Shown here piece after piece: positions 59,696 through 64,000 of a DNA stretch of 64,000 nucleotides. This stretch comes from Acidobacteriota bacterium (GTDB lineage: Bacteria; Acidobacteriota; Terriglobia; Terriglobales; Acidobacteriaceae): positions 496,001-560,000 of the forward strand of contig JAFDVR010000017.1 in the NCBI GenBank assembly GCA_018268855.1, given 5' to 3'. The position numbers were made by a program, and so were the translations under genes. Every line of letters starts with the position of its first letter. Within the stretch, counting starts at the first letter, position 1. Under the pieces are notes generated by a model. The model did no database searches. It saw nothing but the letters and a program-made list of their open reading frames with translations, and was not told the origin of the DNA.

Positions 59696-60388
59696 TTAAA
59701 CAACCGGCAATAGATCTTGGAATGACCTGACGCATACATTCGGATCACATCCAGAAAGTTCTTCAAAACTGTAAATACCAGTTGCAACTGCCATTATCGG
59801 AAGCTGATTCCTTTTTGCCGCTTTCACATCTGCAGGCGTGTCACCAATGACCAGAATCGCAGCCTCTGGCGAGGTGAGACTATGCGCGCGATTTAAAGCT
59901 GCACGAAATACGTCTTCACGCGATTCGAACGAATCACTCCAACCACCAAAATCGAACATCTGTATCAGACCTGCGGTCTGCAATTTGCGTTTTCCAATGC
60001 GCTCTAAATTTCCAGTAGCTACCCCGAGTTTGGCGCCTCTTTCCCTTAGATGAAGCAACACTTCCTTTACCTGCGGCAGAACAGTCGTACAGAGTTCATC
60101 TCGCTTCTCATCTACAAATCCACACATTCTCTCTAACAATTGCGGCAGTTGCGGACGCCAGATATCTTCAGCTACTCCCGCGTGAGCAAAAGCATCTCGC
60201 AGGATACCAATATCCGTGTTGCCATGCGCTGTCACGCCATCCAGATTCAAAGCATGTCCTGCAGTAGAACTCAACACATCGCAAAAAGCGAAATAGTGAA
60301 CTGCATCCGTGCAATGAATCAGCGTTCCATCAATATCAAAAAGGTATGCATCGAATTCGTCCCAAGGACGCGCAAGATTCTCGTGCAT
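59696..60388 (-). CDS. HAD-family phosphatase of the glycan cluster
   Basis: 230 residues from the ATG at 60386-60388, which shares one base with the upstream stop (TGATG). HAD motif I FDIDGTLI, motif II GVATGN, motif III/IV LVIGDTPADVKAA; a helical cap (about 30-100) of the C1 type. Probably removes phosphate from a sugar phosphate used by the neighbouring nucleotidyltransferase pathway, by context. Last gene of the minus-strand operon. Confidence 0.82.
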   Translation of the reverse strand: MHENLARPWDEFDAYLFDIDGTLIHCTDAVHYFAFCDVLSSTAGHALNLDGVTAHGNTDIGILRDAFAHAGVAEDIWRPQLPQLLERMCGFVDEKRDELCTTVLPQVKEVLLHLRERGAKLGVATGNLERIGKRKLQTAGLIQMFDFGGWSDSFESREDVFRAALNRAHSLTSPEAAILVIGDTPADVKAAKRNQLPIMAVATGIYSFEELSGCDPNVCVRSFQDLLPVV

Positions 60389-61437
60389 CAAGCTGCCTTC
60401 GCTCCATAGTGCTGCCTTGAGATCCACTGCCGTAAAGCACGCTGAACATCGGTGATGACCGGCTCCCAGTCACCCTGTTTCGGCTGACGAAACAAACGGA
60501 GCGAAGGATACCAGGGTGAATCGTTGCGGCTCATCATCCATCGCCAGTCCGCAGCATGCTGCACCATGACCCATGCAGGAATATCCATAGCTCCCGCAAG
60601 ATGCGGCGCAAGCGTATCCACTGTAATTAATAGATCCAGTTGAGAAACAACACCGGCCAGGCACAATAAATCACCATCACATATGTCCGGAGCATCGCAC
60701 AACGCTCCGTATGCCTGGCTGCGCACCTCACCACCCTGCAAATTCCAGAACTCACATCCACTCTCTTCCAGAATGGCTCGCAGATATTCAAAAGGCACAG
60801 AGCGCGACAAATTCCATTCCCCGCATGACCAAACCATACCAACACGCGGTTTCTTTCTTTTGCCTAGAATTCCGGTCACTCGCTTCGCAATCGCATTTGG
60901 AATTCTGATGTAATTTGTCTCTAGTGGAAGCTGCTCTATCTTCGTTCGAAAAAGATAAGGTAACTCCATCACTTCCACTTGCACGTCCCACTCCGGCGGG
61001 GACGAGGGTGCCGCATCATCCCAGGTAATCACTTCATTTACACCATAAATACACCGTGCCAGTTCCATCATGCGTGGATTTACTTCCACAATGAGGCTAC
61101 TAGCAACAGCTTGCAATCGCGGCGCATAGCGAAGAAACTGCACCGCATCACCAAATCCATGCAGGCACCGGACGATTACACGTTTGCCAACAATATCTTC
61201 TCCTTGCCAGAAACGATGTTCATCCGGAGTTCCCCGCTTCCGAATCTGATCACTCTCATACCACGCCGCTGAAAAGTCGCCGCGCAGCATGGCTGTCATC
61301 CATCGACCGCCAGCGCAACGATCGGGATCGGCCCCACTCTCTTCTGCACGATAAAACGCAACCTCCGCTTCAACAATCTGACGATCCTCTAACAGAACTT
61401 CGGCATGCGCCAGCAGCTCAGCAGCTTCCACGCTCAT
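60388..61437 (-). CDS. GT9/GT41-like glycosyltransferase with TPR-like N-terminus
   Basis: 349 residues from the ATG at 61435-61437, overlapping the methyltransferase stop (ATGA). Residues 1-90 look like helical repeats (VEAEVAFYRAEESGADPDRC). From about 95 the GT-B body reads KRVIVRCLHGFGDAVQFLRY, EVNPRMMELARCIYGVNEVI, KKPRVGMVWSCGEW, and the donor-binding signature ITVDTLAPHLAGAMDIPAWV, as in heptosyltransferase-like and TPR-linked transferases. VQHAADWRWM is typical of the TPR-associated branch. Donor sugar unknown. Confidence 0.8.
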   Translation of the reverse strand: MSVEAAELLAHAEVLLEDRQIVEAEVAFYRAEESGADPDRCAGGRWMTAMLRGDFSAAWYESDQIRKRGTPDEHRFWQGEDIVGKRVIVRCLHGFGDAVQFLRYAPRLQAVASSLIVEVNPRMMELARCIYGVNEVITWDDAAPSSPPEWDVQVEVMELPYLFRTKIEQLPLETNYIRIPNAIAKRVTGILGKRKKPRVGMVWSCGEWNLSRSVPFEYLRAILEESGCEFWNLQGGEVRSQAYGALCDAPDICDGDLLCLAGVVSQLDLLITVDTLAPHLAGAMDIPAWVMVQHAADWRWMMSRNDSPWYPSLRLFRQPKQGDWEPVITDVQRALRQWISRQHYGAKAA

Positions 61438-62219
61438 TGAGCAGCGCCTTTCGGAGGATAGACACAGTGCGGACCGTCTGCAGGTACAGCCACCGGCTTC
61501 CAGCGACACATGTATACCTCATCTTCAGGCTGCGATTCGATCGTAAACCCTGACGATCGCAGCATCGCTTCAACGCACGCACGATTCGGGATCCACCAGT
61601 TGGTCTGATCATGCGAGTAGCGATGCTCCACAAAATGCATCTTCGGATATCCCGGTTCATCAAATGGAGCTTTCACATTAAAGTCGTAATCTTCTTCCGC
61701 CTCGACAATTTCTCGACTGCCACGCTGCATGCTTTGAAACAAAAACATGTCTCGCGCCACATGCTCGTGAATCAGATCCAGCGCAAGCAACGGATGCCGC
61801 AGGTGATAAAGCACTCCCATAAAGATCACGAGATCAAACTTCTCACCGAGCGAAGCAATGTCCCACACCGGCATCTGCAGAAACTCGACCTCGGCATCTT
61901 CTACTTCAGCCGCAAATCGCGCCTGCCGCAAATAGCGTTCATCTGTATCAATACCGAGCACGCGTTCAGCTCCACGGCGCTTCATCTCCAGGGAATAGAA
62001 CCCAGCATTACATCCGATATCCAACACCGTTTTGCCGGTGAGATCACCAGGAATCGCATCCCGAAAATTCGCAAATTTAATCTGCGGATAATCCCCAAGA
62101 AAATGCTCAGGCGCAGTTTGCACGCCACGCAGCCGCAGATTATGAAACCAAGGACCTAGCTTCTGAATCCGCTCCTGAATTATCTCGTCACTACTGATGC
62201 TTTGCTGTTGCAAGCTCAT
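61434..62219 (-). CDS. CmoB-like SAM-dependent methyltransferase of the glycan cluster
   Basis: 261 residues from the ATG at 62217-62219 (29 bases inside the nucleotidyltransferase gene). N-terminal LGPWFHNLRLRGVQTAPEHF is followed by a class I SAM-binding fold: TVLDIGCNAGFYSLEMKRRG, VLGIDTDERYLRQA and FDLVIFMGVLYHLRHPLLAL. This resembles the CmoB/DUF1698 type. I recall a related methyltransferase family being found next to glycosyltransferases and B12 radical SAM genes in other bacteria, which fits, but I cannot check it. Probable role: methylation of a sugar hydroxyl or carboxyl. Confidence 0.82.
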   Translation of the reverse strand: MSLQQQSISSDEIIQERIQKLGPWFHNLRLRGVQTAPEHFLGDYPQIKFANFRDAIPGDLTGKTVLDIGCNAGFYSLEMKRRGAERVLGIDTDERYLRQARFAAEVEDAEVEFLQMPVWDIASLGEKFDLVIFMGVLYHLRHPLLALDLIHEHVARDMFLFQSMQRGSREIVEAEEDYDFNVKAPFDEPGYPKMHFVEHRYSHDQTNWWIPNRACVEAMLRSSGFTIESQPEDEVYMCRWKPVAVPADGPHCVYPPKGAAQ

Positions 62220-62988
62220 GGTTCGCCACACTCTCCTCATTCGATCTCACTTCTTCACAGGGCCCAATCTCACCTTCCAACAGATGAATAGCCTCGCGAT
62301 AACCACCCAGCGTGCCCGTATCCACATACCTCGCACCGGACGCGACACCTTTCGCGCGACCACCTTCCACCAGCCACGCATTCACCAGCGTTCCAAAGTA
62401 TTCATCGTGACGTTCAGGCCTGCACCACAACGCATATAGCTCGTGAAATATCTTTCCCGGCATTTTGATTGCGCCCCAAATCCATTGACTCGATGTGCCC
62501 TTTTCCTTCACGTCAATGCGCTTCACCCATCCCGCATCATCCGTAATTACCGCATCAAACAGCTCCGGATTTTCTACTGGAAACAGCAAAAACGAGAGAA
62601 CATCCTCCGGCATCTTCGCCATCGCGTCTTCAGGAAGCCACACAGTATCGGGCAAACCAATCAACACCGGCTCATCCTTCGGGACCAACGAAGCTGCACG
62701 AAATACTGCGTCGCAAAGCCCACCCGGACTTGGCTGCACCACATACGCAATATCTGCGCCCCACAAACGCGATCCGTAATAGGAGAGAATATCCGTTTTA
62801 TTTGGAGAGATCACAAAACACAGCTTGTCTGCGCCGCCCGCAATCATGCGCTCCACAAGATACTCACTCACTGCGCGCGGACGTTCCGTTCCGTTCTCCA
62901 CGCGATTGCCTACAGGCAACAACTCTTTAGAGAAAGCAAGCGGCTGAATCCTGCTCCCCGCTCCTGCCGCTGGAATAATTCCCCACAT
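62191..62988 (-). CDS. Sugar-1-phosphate nucleotidyltransferase (RmlA/GalU-like)
   Basis: 265 residues. The nucleotide-binding signature is at the N-terminus (IIPAAGAGSRIQPLAFSKEL followed by LPVGNR). Then FVISPNKTDILSYYG, YVVQPSPGGLCDAVFRAASL, LIGLPDTVW (the metal-binding Asp) and GARYVDTGTLGGYREAIHLL near the end match the family. It makes an NDP-sugar, but base and sugar cannot be read. It lies 10 bases after the right-edge CgeB-like gene. Confidence 0.87.
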   Translation of the reverse strand: MWGIIPAAGAGSRIQPLAFSKELLPVGNRVENGTERPRAVSEYLVERMIAGGADKLCFVISPNKTDILSYYGSRLWGADIAYVVQPSPGGLCDAVFRAASLVPKDEPVLIGLPDTVWLPEDAMAKMPEDVLSFLLFPVENPELFDAVITDDAGWVKRIDVKEKGTSSQWIWGAIKMPGKIFHELYALWCRPERHDEYFGTLVNAWLVEGGRAKGVASGARYVDTGTLGGYREAIHLLEGEIGPCEEVRSNEESVANHELATAKHQ

Positions 62989-62998
62989 CGCTCTCTCC

Positions 62999-64000
62999 TC
63001 AGGCTGTCATCGCCAACGATGCGCCACCATGCTTCGCCTGCTCGCAGATGCGCTCCAATTCCATCACGCGATGTTCTGCCGTATGCTCTTGCAACGCTCT
63101 CTCCCGGGCAGCATCGCGCACGCGCAACAGTTCGATATCGCTCAACTCCAATGCATCAATAACATCCTGGGTTGAATCCACGCGCAAAATTTGCTCTCCC
63201 GGCGTAAAGAACGCCTCCAGCCCCTCCCACCAATCGGTCAGAATTGGGGTGCCACACGCCGCTGCCTCAAACAAACGGCCCGAAGGACAATAGCCGTACT
63301 CAGCCATCGCTCTCCGCGTGATGTTCAGCGTTGCGCGCGATGAGCAGAAGAACGCCGGATGCAAGGATGGCGGCAGGTGGCGCACAAAGAAGATGTTCTC
63401 CGTCCACGGAAAATCCGCAGGATACTGCGCGCCTCCCAGCGCAAAACGCAAATCCGGCATCTTCTCTGCAGGCTTGATAAACAACTCCGCCAAGGCAGGC
63501 TGACGATCCGCCGCATACGTTCCCAAGTAGCACAACGACGAGCGAAACTCATCCATCGCAGCCGCAGGCATATGTGTCTCAGGATCAACGGAACCATACA
63601 ACGGAGCTACAAACCGCGCACCTAATTTGCTTTGCAACTCCTCCAGCGCACGACCGCCGGTATAGCTCAATACAAGATCAAAATCCTGCAGTCCATCTTC
63701 TGGCAGATAATCCACCGCCTTATTTGCATGCAGAGTATCCAGCGTCACCGGTGTGTCTAGATCGTAAAAAGCGCGCACGGCACTCGGCGCATTCAGCACC
63801 AAACGCGACGCAGCCGCACCATCTGAGCAATAGCTTGTACACATGGCAACATCAACAACGCGCAACTCATCTTCAACGTCGCGGCGAACACCTTCAAGTG
63901 ACTCATACAACCGCAGGCGAACGCCCTTTGGAGGGTCCCATCCATCACGCGTGCTCGCATAGTACGGCACATCTCGCTCGTAAAACGTGACGGTATGTCC
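62999..64000 (-). CDS. CgeB-like glycosyltransferase 4 (5' end cut by window edge)
   Basis: 334 residues are visible and the frame is still open at base 64000, where it reads GHTVTFYERDVPYYASTRDG, matching about residue 35 onward of the 58619 gene (GHRIHFIEKDVEWYRSNRDL); roughly 30 residues are missing. DLDTPVTLDTLHANK, LCYLGTYAADRQPALAELFI, HPAFFCSSRATLNITRRAMA and SGRLFEAAACGTPILTDWWE follow. It is the nearest relative of CgeB-like protein 3 in this window. Confidence 0.83.
   Translation of the reverse strand, partial: GHTVTFYERDVPYYASTRDGWDPPKGVRLRLYESLEGVRRDVEDELRVVDVAMCTSYCSDGAAASRLVLNAPSAVRAFYDLDTPVTLDTLHANKAVDYLPEDGLQDFDLVLSYTGGRALEELQSKLGARFVAPLYGSVDPETHMPAAAMDEFRSSLCYLGTYAADRQPALAELFIKPAEKMPDLRFALGGAQYPADFPWTENIFFVRHLPPSLHPAFFCSSRATLNITRRAMAEYGYCPSGRLFEAAACGTPILTDWWEGLEAFFTPGEQILRVDSTQDVIDALELSDIELLRVRDAARERALQEHTAEHRVMELERICEQAKHGGASLAMTA

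Overview
The window reads as a chromosomal segment of an acidobacterium, most likely class Terriglobia (Terriglobus/Edaphobacter/Granulicella type). This is an inference from gene content and style: a flagellar cluster without fliM between fliL and fliN, a DUF1800 protein, an NHL-repeat secreted protein with a C-terminal Ig-like part, a DUF4097 protein, Ku/LigD, MsrPQ, a caa3 oxidase next to a quinoprotein dehydrogenase, and tightly packed operons with many ATGA/TGATG overlaps. No rRNA, tRNA, CRISPR array, insertion sequence or phage gene was recognised. The only RNA gene seen is tmRNA.

Region 1 (1-15871, minus strand) is motility. It is transcribed right to left: an OmpR-type response regulator, an 86-residue protein that looks like a histidine-kinase DHp domain alone, and a sigma-54 activator without a DNA-binding domain. 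A terminator follows, then a textbook GG-N10-GC sigma-54 promoter, then flgB-flgC-fliE-fliF-fliG-fliH-fliI-fliJ-fliK-flgD-flgE-fliL-fliN-fliO-fliP-fliQ-fliR-flhB. FlhB runs off the left edge.

Region 2 (15872-39355) is mixed housekeeping and stress response: lexA, an N-terminally short efflux adaptor, a DUF4097 protein, gph, uvrB, an EAL-domain protein, an NHL-repeat protein, DinB, ffh, an AhpC/TSA-like protein, DUF1800, msrQ/msrP, a FAH-family hydratase, ku, ligD (NHEJ), a Tat-exported GH2 and ssrA.

Region 3 (39356-49034) holds a duplicated DUF892 ferritin-like protein. Divergent from it, a nine-gene operon encodes a PQQ alcohol dehydrogenase carrying the lanthanide-type extra Asp, its associated periplasmic binding protein, a c-type cytochrome, cytochrome oxidase subunits II, I and III, a small membrane protein, a CtaG-like assembly factor and a second cytochrome c. 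It could encode a whole electron path from a periplasmic alcohol to oxygen.

Region 4 (49187-64000) is a glycan cluster. A UDP-glucose 6-dehydrogenase gene is split by a one-base frameshift. It is followed by a plus-strand operon: a GH-A clan protein whose barrel order looks circularly permuted, a zinc-ribbon SDR epimerase, a CDP-tyvelose-epimerase-like SDR, a B12-binding radical SAM protein, one GT4 and three CgeB-like glycosyltransferases. A convergent minus-strand operon holds a fourth CgeB-like protein (cut by the right edge), a sugar nucleotidyltransferase, a CmoB-like methyltransferase, a GT9-like protein and a HAD phosphatase. The two operons meet with no bases between their stop codons. 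The product is unknown, and this is the most likely place in the window for an undescribed pathway.
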